NCBI GenBank assembly: GCA_009809945.1
Contig: WTPW01000409.1
Coordinates: 347,789-411,788, forward strand
Direction of reading: 5' to 3'
Source: Gigaspora margarita
Lineage: Eukaryota > Glomeromycota > Glomeromycetes > Diversisporales > Gigasporaceae
DNA: 64,000 nt
Shown here: positions 22,685-34,789 of the stretch, piece by piece
Numbering within the stretch: the stretch's first letter is position 1
How the letters are laid out: the number at the start of each line of letters is the position of its first letter
Translations under genes and position numbers: made by a program
Notes under the pieces: model-generated
Database searches by the model: none
The model's input: only the letters and a program-made list of their open reading frames with translations
Told to the model about the DNA's origin: nothing

Positions 22685-25061
22685 CTAGAATGACGAGGGT
22701 AATATTATTTTTGGTATCAGAGAAAATACGTTCGCTAGAGGCTGAAGTAGTGGGAATAGCAAGTTATTTTCAGGCTAGTTTAGAAAGGTTTGGGAATCAA
22801 GAATGTTGCTGCTTCTACTATAAAAGAGGATCAGAATCACTAAAAACCACAGGAGTCTGTCTAAGATCAAGGTAATAATTTAATTCATCCATAGATTCTT
22901 GTGACTTTTGGGATTTGCCAAATATCATGTCTTTAAACATGTTATTGGAAGAAATTTGTTGGGTTGGATGAAATAGGATGTTCTTTTGATGGTGGTATAA
23001 ATTGGTAAAGCTGAAGTCAACACTCTTCAATGGTTTGATTATGAATATCATCATTTGCAAAGGCCATTTCCTTTAGTCGGGGTCCAAGAGTATAGCAAGA
23101 AGGCAAATTTGTGATGTGCGGTCCCAATATTCAAAAAGTGAGTTACTAAATTATATTTTTTATTTCTTTTACAATTATTTCAGGATTGTTTTGATTTTCT
23201 TGAATATTAAAGAATACATCACTTTCTTCTTCAGATAAATCTAATTCTAAATCAAAATTAGATGTTTCTTGAAAATCTATTTAGTAGTAAAAAAGATTAT
23301 GTGATTAGTTTTGATTGTAATCTAAATAGTAGAACTAATTGCTTATAATTCTTTCAATTTGCAGTTTGTTTAGTCGAATTTTGAGTAAAAACTATGTTTA
23401 ACCATACAATTTGCAAATTTGATCAGACTTATTAGTTCTACTATATACACATTACTCTGGATATATAAACTTTTTTTTTATTAATAAAAAAAGTTCAAAT
23501 ATCAATATAGAAAAATTTTATTATGATGTCATTATATCTAGATGTTGATATAACCAGAATAATATTTTTAGATTACAATTAAATTAGCTGTGTAAATTAT
23601 AATAAAAATTTCAACTTAAAATATTTATACTCTCATCATTATTATAGTTATCTTCACCAAAATTTGGTGCATACTTAAATTTCATTGCTTCTATCAAAGG
23701 GTGAATAAATGATATAGTAGGATATCATGCACCACTTAAATATTCTGTAGCACTATTAAAAGGTTCTAATAGCTCAATTAGCTTTTGAACAAGCTCCCAT
23801 TCATTATCACATAACATCAAGCTTTGTAGATTTCTGCAATCTTTTCATGAATCCAGATCTTCTTTAAGAGAAAATGTAGCTAAAAGCTATTTGATGGCAT
23901 GACGCAGTTCAATTAGCCTTTTTTACGATCAATATTTGGAGTTCCAACAAGTAGAAACATCTTTAATAATTCGTAATGTAGAGGTAAAATTCTCAACACG
24001 AATTTTACACCCAACTAATATTTCATCTGCATCTTCTGAGTTGCCATCATAATTCTACAATACCTATAGGTCCTAGTATCACTAGTAATCAAGGTAGCAG
24101 TCGCATGATTTTTTAATATTATAATTGTATATTACTAAAAATTTGATCAAAATTTTTATTATTGGAATTCTTTGATTATGCTGACACTAAGACTTTTTAC
24201 AATATAAGCACTTTGTATAGGTTTCAGTAAATCGTATTTATATAATTTCAGAAACATGTTTTTAAAAATTCCAAATTACATAAAAACTAATTTATTGAAA
24301 CTTATCATATATTATACAAAATTACAGTAATTTTACAACCTACCTGAATTATCTGATAAAGCCAAATTATCTTTAGATAAGTTATATAAATCTTTTTGGT
24401 TGTTTTTTGCATACTTCAGTTTGAGCATTATCTAATCTTTGACTTTGTTTAGATGAATCAAAAAATTTAACCAAGTCTTGAATATGTTGTATTTGATGAT
24501 GCTTTTTCTTGAAAGCACAATTAATCGATATCTGAAGAGTATGTGCTACACATGGCAATCTTTCTACACTATTTCAGCCTTGTATAGCCACTACCATGTT
24601 GCTACCATTATCAGTAACGATGTATAAAACTTTAGTTAATAGATTAAACTCAGAAACTATGTGAACAAGAAATTCTCTAATAACATGACCAGTATGGGGA
24701 TATGGTATCTTCTCTAAACAAAGTAAGATTTTATTTAACTTGAATTGGTCATTTATCCAATGTGCAGTTACTCCAATATACCCAGTTTTATTTCTTGCAG
24801 TCCAAAGATCAGTGGTAAAAGAAACTGTTTGACAACTTTTTTCTAGAAGATCCTTTATTTGATCTTTTGCACTTAAATTCGCCATTGATAATTCTTTTTT
24901 TAATGCTCTATAAGAAGGTCAACAAAAAGCAGGATCTATTTGCAACATAAATCTACAGAATCCTTTTCTATTAATAGTATCAAATGGACAGTTATCAATA
25001 ACAAGCCATTCTACAACAGCACAATGAATATTAATTAGTAATTTGCAAGAGATAGAAAGAA

Positions 25062-25545
25062 TTACTATAGTAATACTATATATACATGAGGGGATATTAA
25101 ATATAATAAAAACAATTAATACCTATAATCTAGAGCCAGAATTAAAATTTCTCAATTCCTGTCAAGTTAACATCTTTTGCATTGCTAACCAAACTGTAGA
25201 GGCAAGTTTTCTCTTTCTAATAGTGGTAAAATCATCAAAATTGGCCTAATATACCAAAAGATATTCTCATTTTTGTCTTTATGATCATATGAAATTTCTT
25301 TGCAGATCTGCAAAGAAATTTCATATAGCTACAAAGACAAAAATAAGAATACCTCTTGATATATTAGACCAATTTTGATGATTTTACCACCATTAGAAAG
25401 AGAAAACTTGTCTCTACAGTTTGGCTAGCAATGCAAAAGATGTTGGCTTGACAGGAATTGTGAAATTTTAAATCCAGCTCCAGATTATATGTATTAATTG
25501 TTTTTATTATTTAATATCCCCATTTCTATATATAGAAATTCTGTA
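25062..25545. mobile_element. 480-bp near-perfect palindrome inserted in hAT copy 2
   Basis: The centre is TTTGCAGATCTGCAAA at about 25300. Arms run outward through ATGAAATTTCTTTG, TGGTAAAATCATCAAAATTG, the outermost part being AGGGGATATTAAATA/TATTTAATATCCCC. The TGGTAAAATCATC word also occurs in the foldback elements at 1440, 35390 and 44740. No ORF. Confidence 0.65.
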
Positions 25546-25699
25546 CATCTTTCACGAATCACGAATTAAGTTTTTTCTCCTTTATAAGGAACAACACACT
25601 GCAACATATCTTCAATTGTTTGTTGTGAGCCTCGTATATTACTCTAAATTTATTAATTTTGTTAATTTTTTTTATTACTGACTAAAAATTAAAATATAA

Positions 25700-25825
25700 T
25701 ATTACAGTATTAATAGGCAAAATTCGAATATAATATGATTTTGCAAATGTGCATATCTGCAAAATCATATAATAGTGTAGAGTGACAAATTGAATAAACA
25801 TTTGAATTTTGCCTATTTAATATGT
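25700..25825. mobile_element. Small palindromic MITE in hAT copy 2
   Basis: Ends ATTAATAGGCAAAATTCGAA and TTTGAATTTTGCCTATTTAA are inverted copies; inside, GATTTTGCAAATGTGCATAT and its partner form a second hairpin. About 125 bp. Confidence 0.55.
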
Positions 25826-26489
25826 TAAATCTTTAAATTTTATTATTACAAATCTAATTGTTTACCTTTTTTTGAAAATCAACTATATCATGTTCATCTG
25901 CAAGATGCGAATTCATATTTGCCATTGACCAACCAGGTAGATACTTATATGATGTTCCGCAAATTTTTTCACCTCCATTATTATCTTTAATTTTAATTTT
26001 ACATATTGATTGTTCACCCTCTACTTCAAAATACTTTCAGCATTTCACGACTAATTGACCTGATTGATGACGACATTTGGTTTTTTTCTGGATATTTTGT
26101 TTTGTTTGGGAACTTTCAGATTGAGAAACATTTGAAGTTTCTTAAGTATATTCCGTTTGTAAAGTTTGTTCTAAATCGCTATCTGACATTTTTATGCTTT
26201 GGAATAAAAGTTTAAGAAGGTCATTATTTATTAATTTTTTTGTAGCCATTTTTACTAATAGAATTGCACAAAAGGCTATTGGATACAATATAATTCATTA
26301 TATTTAAGAATTAATTATTTTATTGTTGTTGATATAGAACATTGATACAAAGACTATTGTTAGATACATATATAGTATGGTGTTTGTCTTTTTTTAAAAA
26401 AAATTTACACATAGTTCTATTATTCTTTTAGTTTAATTTTGCTTATATTACAGATAAAGAATACCATAATTTCATGAAATAATGCGAAA

Positions 26490-26770
26490 TAATGCTACTT
26501 GGTGCATTATTTTGGATATATGCGCATTAATTAGAGTATGCACATGGGTGTTACTTCAAGACAAGAAGTAATTTTTAATAAGATTATTTCAAATAATGAT
26601 CTAGTACTTTTATCAAATACTTTATATATGAAGTGTGCATTATCTAGGGATGCACATGGGTGTTATTTTAAAGCCTCATATACTATTTTAGAAGGAGCAC
26701 ACAATTTTCTAAATAACCCCATGCCCAATATTTTGCGAAATATGGTAGTATTTCAGAATTAAGACCCTGA
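26490..26770. repeat. Two direct copies of a 115-bp unit
   Basis: ATGCACATGGGTGTTA with neighbouring GCATTA occurs at about 26536 and 26651. The intervening and following sequence is weakly similar. No gene seen. Confidence 0.45.
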
Positions 26771-26949
26771 ATATTAACTGAATATAGCACAATTAAAATG
26801 TTAGTGCAGTACTTGGTATTATGTTCAATAGTACTATATTATACACTTGCAGAGCCATAGTTCTGTAGTTAGACCTAGATATCATATTCTAATCAAGTTA
26901 TATTTTGATTAGATTTGATCTAGTCTTAATCTTGGAATTATTATAGTAG

Positions 26950-27466
26950 TGTTATAGAATGAGTTTTAATATTATTTTCTTATTTTAATTTTTATTGCGT
27001 AGTTAATTTTATTATATATTATTGTTATTATAAATAGTTAAATAGAAGAACAAATGAAATGGTTACCATTTCTACCATTTCTACATTTCTACCATTTCTA
27101 CTGTTTCTACCGTTTCTACTGCTAATGATAAAAAGATATATAAACCCTAGCTTTCTGCTTTTCTGTACATTAGCTTTAGCTTTAAGCTTAGACTCAGATT
27201 TCCCTCTCCTCCCTATAATGTTTAGGAATAGTTATTTATCTTGAATATTATATAATAAATAAATAAAATATCTTTGCCCAATAAATACTCTCTTGCTCTT
27301 TGATAAATAAATATAACGAACCGCTCTAGTGAAGTAACATTCCACTTGCACACCGCTTCATATCTTCTCTGACTCTTACAAGATCCCTGTTGCTGTGTAT
27401 TATGTTGCAGGTGTTATATTAAGAAGGCGCAGGTGTTATATTAAGAAGGCTATAACGCTTGTAATA
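26950..27466 (+). repeat. 5' LTR
   Basis: 517 bp, TG...TA (end mutated from CA). Matches the 3' LTR through AAACCCTAGCTTTCTGC, ATTTCCCTCTCCTCCC and TTCCACTTGCACACCGC. It has only about 60 bp of the TTTCTACCA microsatellite, against about 270 bp in the 3' LTR, and a private 22-bp duplication of GCAGGTGTTATATTAAGAAG at 27407-27450. Confidence 0.85.
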
Positions 27467-27469
27467 TTT

Positions 27470-27485
27470 TGGTGCCTTCTCGTGG
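27470..27485 (+). promoter_or_regulatory. Primer-binding site of the LTR element
   Basis: TGGTGCCTTCTCGTGG starts 3 nt after the 5' LTR. It would pair with a tRNA 3' end ...GAAGGCACCA. The cognate tRNA was not identified. Confidence 0.65.
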
Positions 27486-28119
27486 AAACATTAAAAATTA
27501 TTAAAATTATTAGAAACAGTTAGAAATTATTTTGCAACATGGTATTCTTCTTTAGAAGTAGAATAACAAAAGGATATTATTTTTGAAAAAAGAAACAAAA
27601 TAAAAGATTCTTGAAACAAAAGCAACAAGAACAAAAGAAACAACAACTTTGCCAACAATGGAATGGAATAGTAAAGCTTATATCAGACCTTTTAAAAGAA
27701 AACAACAATTGTTTTTCACTTGAAACATGGACACTTATAGTTGAACTTTGCAGCTTAATAGCTAAACTTCTTGTTTAAACAAATTAATACTTTTCTTACT
27801 CTCTAAATTATTTATGGACTCTTCTTTTCAGATAACTGGTTTTGAAATCATTCTAAATTAGAATAATAATGGACATTTTATTTTTATCTTATAGAGACTC
27901 AGCTGTTTATTTAGATATAGAATTTTTGTAGATTATTTTTGGATCCAACTCTTGTTGAGTTGAGGCAAAGGCTTAGATTATTATGTTTGTTAAAAAGAAG
28001 CCAATTCTAACTAAATTGGGGCAAGGAATGCTCGAATAAATTAATATATTTAACATATGCTATAGCAAACCAATTTCTTTATTTATTTAGTTTATTATTC
28101 TTAATTTAATTTAATACAT

Positions 28120-30760
28120 TTACCCTAACCCGATTCTACTTACAATCCACAAAACCTACACCTTTGAAACCCCCTCTAACTATTCCACCCCCAAATCTAT
28201 CTAAACCCAAACCCACACATCCTGAAATTATCACATTTTCCATCAACCATGGTTCCCTATGACCCCAAACTCTTGTACAAATCCCAAACTCACTGCTATT
28301 ACAAATCCACTTAAATCCCAAACCCGCTATTCTTCTCGTATCACATAATCCCCCTGTACAATCGCCACTCCACTAAAAACTGATTACATTAAACCCCTAA
28401 TATTACAACCCCGACTCCACATCTACGAAAAAAAATACTTTCAAAAAGAAAGAGTTTGAATAGCGAAGAACTCTGAATTTGAAGTTCATGGCATCACGTG
28501 ACATATATGCATCGCAGAGTGAAGCAACAAAACTATCAGTTTCCAGTGCACATATATATGCTAGCAAAATAGTTTTTTTTATTGCGCATTTATTTATTAA
28601 TATCATTATTTATATACATTTTTAATTTAATATAACATATATACATTAGTTCCCTTAATCAAACCCCATCCTTAATCAGATTCTTAAACCCATTCCTAAT
28701 TATCGATGCAAAACACCAAATTCTATATATCCGAACATTACTATTTCTAACTACCGAACCTAAACCTAAACTACCTAAAACCTGTGTTCACCTAATCCAA
28801 AAACCTATCACTCCTAATCCAAATCTTAATTCCAAACCCTTAACTATCTCTCCAAACCCGATTTACCTAATCCTAGCTACATTCCTAACTATCTAATCTC
28901 TAAAAATGCAAATTTATTCTAATAACCTATCTCTAATAACCCACACCTTTTTAGAACCTGTTTTCAACCATCCAATACCATTCTAGCCTTACAGAATTTC
29001 GAATCTACTGTGTTCCAAATTTGCTAAAAATTGGAACTCAGCAAGATCTTGAAGCCACTAAAAGTCCAAGCCCAGAAACCAACATCCTAGGTTCGTCGAA
29101 ATTAATTTACCAATACCTTTGATCAGAGACTTGAGAGAAAGTCGACCAAAAGAGTTCGATGCTGAAAAGCAAGACCTAGGAATTAGTACCATAATCACAA
29201 AAAAAAAAAAAAAAAGAGAGAAACCAAAACACTAACTACTGGCCAATCCCTTTTAATCCTAATTTAAAGTTCCTGAAGATGGTCGAATCCCTATGACCAA
29301 ATCTACACTTTTCGAAGACAGAAGAGTGAAGGTATCAAACAATTGTCAAGCAATTGCCTGTGCACTATTGCCACTGCACCTTCGACCCTTCTTGTCACCA
29401 ATGACTTGCTCATTCTAGTTTTATCGAATGGGCCAATAAAAAAAAAAAAATCTATTTCACTTATCTTAATGAGGTTCCTGACTTTGAAACATTTCTATAA
29501 AAGACTGACTGAGATGCAGTTAGCAAAAATAGACTTAGATGATCAGCATAGTCCTGAAAGAAGAACCAGAGGATTATTTGTACCAGATTCTAACCCACGA
29601 ACAGCATACCCCAGCAATTCAACAATGCGACTACGTATAGATAACAAGAATCAAATCCAAGACCCAGAGCCCACAATATTAAAGAACGACCAACAAAGAT
29701 CCTAAGCCAGGTTCCAGACTTGATGAAATCCAGATATAATAGAAACTAAACAAGCAAAATATTGACTATCAAAGCAAGAAAATAACCTACCAAAGGAAGA
29801 CCGGGAACAACGTATTCAACATATGCACCAAACCTTTTCGAAATATACCAAGACCAATACAATACCAAAGAAGAAGTAGATCAAGACCAACCCAGAACTA
29901 CTTCAAGTACCAGGACCCACACTAGAAAAAAAAAAAAATTTAGTACAAAACTACCCGAACGGCAAGTTCCTACGTACAGAAACAAAAGAGGTCCTGTACC
30001 AAGAAAAGCAAGACAGGCCTTGACAGAGATACCAAAAAGCCCATATCTAGCATAGAAAAAAAAATTATAAATATACTTAGTTGCGAAGTCGAAAAGAAAA
30101 ACATGCCCAGGCCTAGGTCAAAAAAAAATGTACAAGGCAAGACTTACCCCTCCGAGAACCCCTAGAGTGAAAAAAAAAAGAATCAGACAAAGACCTATAG
30201 AGAAAAAAACCCCAAAAAGAAAAAGAAAGAAGTCTACGTAGAAACCCAGACCATACCGAGAACGTGGGAAGAAAAAAAATAAATAAATTTATTGGACTCC
30301 AGGACCCCAGAGCAAAGACAACCAAAATTGAATAACTAGACGGTACCGACGAAGAACCATCAAAAGAACTCTAACAATGGCAAAGACCTATGACTACAAG
30401 AATGCCGCAACAACGAAACCAAAGAACGAAGCTACCTCAATGAAAAATCATAAAGAACTATAACCCAGACTACCGAAATGACAAATATCAGAGACAGCAT
30501 CTACCTCAGTAATATAGACCCAGAAATCTGAATTTACAAGACTGTTCGCACGGCAATGCGAAAGAAAATGTTGACCTCAAAAAATGATGATGCTAAAACA
30601 AGTATACAACAAAGACCTCGACACCACAACCAAAGTCTACGAACTTCAGTAACGATGATTCCGAGAATTAACTACAACTCCAAGAACGACAGCAGTTCCA
30701 ACATCAATACCCTGAAAAAAAAGAGAAAAAGAGAAATTAGCATGTGTAAATTGGAAAAAT
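28120..30760. other. Strand-asymmetric (G-poor then T-poor) interior of the LTR element
   Basis: From about 28120 the plus strand is G-poor with repeated CCTAAC/AACCC-like words; from about 29000 to 30760 it is T-poor and A/C-rich with A runs. The longest plus frame (29343-29705) is Lys/Gln/Pro/Asp-rich (e.g. MQLAKIDLDDQHSPERR) and matches no retroviral domain I know. I see no known protein here. The bias is much stronger than elsewhere in the window. Confidence 0.6.
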
Positions 30761-31175
30761 TATTAATTTAAAATTACACATGATCTTCTCGTATAACATA
30801 GCGATTATACTATCTGCTATGGTTATGACTGACCGAACACGTACTATAAGTCATGATCAAAACTAAGTATTGTAACCACGAAAATTTATACTAACGGTTA
30901 TTCACGTTACTTATTTCGAAGCTATACGGTTAACGATTAGACATTCAACAAACATCAAACAATTGATCAAAAAAAAAACCACAATGAAAAATCGACAATA
31001 GACAAAGACTTTAATGAATTCAAAATTTTTACACTTAAAAATTTTAGACACAGGAAATGGAGACTAACTTATTTATTTTTGGGAACATTTAAAACTTTAT
31101 AATTACATTTATTTTTTTTGGAAACTTAAAATTTTATTAATTATTTTATTACTTACAAAATATCGAAAAAATTTT

Positions 31176-31532
31176 TTAAATTTTATTTACAAATAATGAA
31201 AAAAAAATCAAAACTATATACAAAATTATTTCCAAAATTATACACCACCAACTTCTTTTTACCCTCCTTCTTAATTTTCAATTTTCTTCTTCTACTTCTC
31301 TAATTCCTCTTTTTAACTCCCAATTTATTTCCTCTAAATCTTCAACTCGAGTACGTAATCGATTTCTCTCTATCACCAACCATTCGTAATTACTTGCTTG
31401 TACCAGATTATTTCACAAAACATCATCTGGTGGAGGATTTCTTTCTCGAGCTTCTTCTTTAAGGTTTATTACCTGATTTCGAAGCACCGCCAACTGAGAA
31501 GAGACTGATTCAGTTTTGTTTGTTCTTGTCAT
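31176..31532 (-). pseudogene. Antisense coiled-coil protein with C-terminal membrane helix, two in-frame TGA
   Basis: From ATG 31532 on the minus strand 118 codons stay in one frame: MTRTNKTESVSSQLAVLRNQ, an acidic-basic linker with RNPPPDD, a coiled coil (about residues 53-91) including RLRTRVEDLEEINWELKRGI and REVEEEN, a basic stretch KLRRRVKRS, then a hydrophobic segment WWCIILEIILYIVLIFFSLF ending NKI-stop. Two TGA codons interrupt it, one after PPDDVL and one after EEEN; TGG (Trp) would fit both. The frame is otherwise open and has a heptad-like pattern, so it was probably coding. It lies antisense to the surrounding LTR element. I do not recognise the family; a tail-anchored or envelope-like accessory role is only a guess. 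Confidence 0.5.
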
Positions 31533-31559
31533 CTATAAAAAGGCATGTTAGAAAAGACT

Positions 31560-31870
31560 ATTTCAAAAGTGCGATACTTTAAAAAAAGGGAAATAAAAAT
31601 AAACACAAGTGCATTGGCCACCACAGCTTGTGCAAAAGAGAACACGAAGTTTTAAAAAGGAGAAAATATCTACCGGGGTGACCACTATAGAGGTTATAGA
31701 ACTGAATATAGGGCGCTCACCCAGACATAGAAGACCAGCTTCGTCTCAGAGCTACCTGAGGCTAAGCTCATAGCCCGAACGTATACACACCTTTAGAGCC
31801 AGCAGAGTTTCAATAAGCGAGGTATTGACGAAAGGGTTTCTTGAAAAAAAAACTAAAAAAAAAAAAAAAA
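31560..31870. other. GC-richer island followed by a poly-A run
   Basis: About 31660-31830 is noticeably richer in G and C than its surroundings (e.g. GGGCGCTCACCCAGAC, CTCAGAGCTACCTGAGG, a possible small stem) and is followed by an A-rich run to 31870. The layout is like a SINE, but I cannot find convincing A- and B-box promoter words, so it is left unassigned. Confidence 0.3.
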
Positions 31871-32736
31871 AAAAGTAAAAAAAGGAAGATAAGTTAGAAA
31901 ATTTAGAAACAAGAAAAGGAATAGAAAAAGGAATAGAAAAAGAAATAAATTAGAAAATTTAGGGACAAGAAAAGGACAAAGTAAAGGATAAAGGAAGAAA
32001 TATTAACTGGTGAAGATTTAGTGAAAAATTTTAAAGAAACGAACATTTGAAAACTAGATTTTAAATAAATACAGATGATAGAGATGATTATCCCAAAATG
32101 GAAAATCAACTAACTGTAAACAACGATAACAAAAATCACAACAATAAGAAATTAAGTTACAGAATTTGAAATTAGCTAACTGATAAACACCAATTAGAAA
32201 ATTAGGAGCTAATTTTAGACAAATTAATTAGGAAGTTCGGAGACCTTACAATTTTTAAGGGGAGAAAGCAATAACTAAATTACCAAAACACATGTTGAGC
32301 AAAATTTTTGGCAAGTTTTGCCAAGTTTTGACAAGTATTCTCAAACAAAATTTTTGCATATGACAATGCAAATACAAAACATGTGGGAATTACAAAAATA
32401 AGCATAGGATAAATTCTTTGTTGTATCGGAAAAACAAAGAAGTACAATAATTATACCATGAGTTAAAATTCTTAGAACAATCATGAAAGAATTACTAGTT
32501 CTAGCAATTATGCATAATAATGAATGTGCATATTTGAATTAATTCCCAAATTAGGCTATCACCCATCAATTTGATGAGTAAATCAAATTGATATCATATA
32601 GAATTTTCTCATTACTGAACTAACTTCTTATTACTATATTTGAAGTTTCCCCAAAATTCTAAAAATATAAACAAGGAATACAATACCAAAATAGACAATG
32701 TACTAGAAAAAGAACCAAACCCAGGTACACCAATTA

Positions 32737-33050
32737 CCGTATATTCCCAAAAATAAGCTACTCCGAAAATAAGCAACCCCCTGATTTTTTTCAAAAATCT
32801 CAAAAAACGCGTTTGTAGTTGCTACATATAAAAGGCTAAATTTTACTAAGTAAACCTCAAATGTACCATTAATTTAAATTGTTCAGGACACAAAAATACA
32901 CTTATAGAAAAATTTTATGTCATTTAGACAACTTTTTATTAGTACGTTTTTCAATTTTTCAAAAAATTCAACAATTCGAAAATAAGCAACCCCCCACTTT
33001 TTCGTGTAATTTTGCCCCAAAAAAGGTTGCTTATTTTCAGAAATATACGG
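32737..33050. mobile_element. Tc1/mariner-type MITE inside the LTR element
   Basis: 314 bp flanked by TA on each side. Ends are CCGTATATTCCCAAAAATAA and the inverse ending ...CAGAAATATACGG, each followed by GAAAATAAGCAACCCCC or its inverse. An internal stretch (about 32814-32855) reads TAGTTGCTACATATAAAAGG and GCTAAATTTTACTAAGTAAA, similar to the palindromic module of the elements at 19953 and 40150. Confidence 0.7.
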
Positions 33051-33279
33051 TACTCAGGCAATAGAATCCAAAATAGAAACTTCTATTTTCCAGCCTCAAA
33101 TCTTAGCCATGTCTACAAATTGATCACATGTTAATACCAAGCAAAGAAATAATCGAAAGAACCAGAGTCAAATAAAGAATTAGATACAGACATAGATTTT
33201 ATAATCAAAAATTAAACTTAGTATTTTTTTGTTATTTTGAAAAGTTTATTAGATCCAGGAACTCACAGAGTTCATTCTT

Positions 33280-33293
33280 AAAGGGGACAAAAA
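33280..33293 (+). promoter_or_regulatory. Polypurine tract of the LTR element
   Basis: AAAGGGGACAAAAA lies immediately before the 3' LTR, where plus-strand priming occurs in LTR retrotransposons. Confidence 0.6.
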
Positions 33294-34015
33294 TGTTATA
33301 GAATGAGTTTTAATATTATTTTCTTATTTTAATTTTTATTGTCGTAGTTAATTTTATTATATTATTATTATTATATTATTGTTATTATAAATAGTTAAAT
33401 AGAACAAATGAAATGGTTACCATTTCTACCATTTCTACCATTCCTACCATTTCTTCCATTTCTATCATTTCTACCATTTCTACCATTTCTACCATTTCTA
33501 TCATTTCTACCATTTCTACTATTTCTACCATTTCTACTGTTTCTACCATTTCTACCATTTCTACCATTTCTACCATTTCTATCATTTCTACTATTTCTAC
33601 CATTTCTACCATTTCCACCATTTCTACCGTTTCTACCATTTTTACCATTTCCACCATTTCTACTATTTCTACTGTTTCTACTATTTCTACTGCTAATAAT
33701 AAAAAGATATATAAACCCTAGCTTTCTGCTTTTCTGTATATTAGCTTTAGCTTTAAGCTTAGACTCAGATTTCCCTCTCCTCCCTATAATGTTTAGGAAT
33801 AGTTATCTATCTTGAATATTATATGATAAATAAATAAAATATCTTTGTCCAATAAATACTCTCTTGCTCTTTGATAAATAAATATAACGAACTGCTCTAG
33901 TGAAGTAACATTCCACTTGCACACCGCTTCATATCTTCTCTGACCTTTACAAGATCCTTGTCACTGTGTGTTATGTTGTGGGTGTTATATTAAGAAGGCT
34001 ATAATGCTTGTAACA
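33294..34015 (+). repeat. 3' LTR
   Basis: 722 bp, TGTTATAG...GTAACA. Colinear with the 5' LTR but 205 bp longer, almost entirely because of the TTTCTACCA expansion at 33419-33690. A few substitutions, mostly transitions (e.g. GAACCGCTC vs GAACTGCTC), indicate an old insertion or a recombined pair. Confidence 0.85.
33419..33690. repeat. TTTCTACCA minisatellite
   Basis: About 30 copies of a 9-bp unit TTTCTACCA with variants (TATCA, TACTG, TACTA, CACCA). It reads as FLPFLPFLP or STISTISTI on one strand and VEMVEMVEM on the other; these frames are not genes. Confidence 0.9.
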
Positions 34016-34019
34016 GTAG

Positions 34020-34789
34020 ATAAAACTGAATTTACTAATGTCAAAATTTTAATTATTTTATTGTGAAATCTTGATGTTTTTAGTCTAAAAGAAATATATG
34101 CAAATTTAAAGAATGTTATTAATCTAAATAGGATTCCAATCTCTAGCATCATTTGATTTTAGCATAAGCTGCCAATTATTACAGAGGGTTATGTGGCTAA
34201 TGTTACTACTATAGAAATAATACAGGATTATGCTCTTTTCAAATTATATGAGACATTCAAATTTTATGAAACCCGTATGTTATCATTGTAAAAACAATAG
34301 ATTCATTGGGTTTACAAAATTCGATTGTCTCATTAATTTGGAAGATGATAATAGTGCAATCCATTGTATAATACACAAAATATTAACTCAATAGGCATCT
34401 AAATTTCTATAGAGTTCAATTCAGTTAGCAATTATCTGGATAATTCAAATATGGATAAACTGATAACAATTATTCAAATTGAGAATTTTACAATTCTAGA
34501 TAAGATCTTCAAAGTTACTTTTTTTTTGAAAATATTCTATTTGTCATGAAGGCACAACGTAAAGAAAAACCTAATAAGAGTTAATAAATAGCAAAGTAAA
34601 TTTGATTAGCTAGGCTCTGTAATTGCATAAATTTAGTAAATTTTGTGGTGCATTTGCTGAATTTTCTGAATCTGCAATTAAATATTTGGATTTGCTATCG
34701 CTAGCCTAAAACAATACTTGATATTTGTTATATTTAAGTTCTATTTTCTATAAAGTTTTTTAATATATTTTTTTTACAAAATTATATGT
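34020..34789. other. AT-rich stretch, possible decayed coding
   Basis: Right flank of the LTR element. Short plus-strand patches such as ILDKIFKVTFFLKIFYL look protein-like, but no frame stays open and I recognise nothing. Confidence 0.3.

Larger units (their letters stand above)
22685..26249 (-). pseudogene. Decayed BED-type hAT transposase, copy 2
   Basis: Starts at ATG 26249 (MATKKLINNDLLKLLFQSIK). The BED finger is at 25870-26060: KYFEVEGEQSICKIKIKDNN ... KICGTSYKYLPG ... MNSHLADEHD (C...C...H...H). The catalytic region at 24574-24885 has SFTTDLWTARNKTGYIGVTA with the first Asp, and VTDNGSNMV with the next. LGPRLKEMAFAND is near 23060-23090. The dimerisation block LAIPTTSASSERIFSD is at 22720-22770. 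Breaks include TGA where Trp is expected before KYFEVE and TAG/TGA/TAA around PNLSKLA. Two palindromic insertions sit between the BED and catalytic parts. Normal hAT length; inactive. Confidence 0.8.
26950..34015 (+). mobile_element. LTR retrotransposon without recognisable gag-pol
   Basis: 7066 bp bounded by direct repeats that start TGTTATAGAATGAG and end TGTAACA (TGTAATA in the 5' copy), flanked by GTAG on both sides (26946-26949; 34016-34019). A primer-binding site follows the 5' LTR and a purine tract precedes the 3' LTR, which sets plus orientation. The 5.8 kb interior shows no protease, RT, RNase H or integrase motif in any frame I followed. A Tc1/mariner-type MITE lies at 32737-33050. 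It resembles large retrotransposon derivatives that move in trans, or a badly decayed element. A minus-strand ORF at 31176-31532 is antisense to it. Confidence 0.85.

Noticed and set aside
22690-22875. Plus-strand frame of 61 codons
   Set aside because: Antisense to the dimerisation domain of hAT copy 2, which is recognisable on the minus strand.
26006-26215. Plus-strand frame of 69 codons
   Set aside because: Antisense to the BED finger and N-terminus of hAT copy 2.
30113-30325. Minus-strand frame MVVFALGSWSPINLFIFF...
   Set aside because: Complement of the T-poor, A-rich interior of the LTR element; hydrophobic content follows from composition and no motif is present.
31660-31870. tRNA-derived SINE
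   Set aside because: GC-richer body plus A tail, but no convincing A/B boxes or target duplication by eye.
33385-33815. Frames of VEMVEM, FLPFLP and STISTI repeats
   Set aside because: Produced by the TTTCTACCA minisatellite in the LTR.
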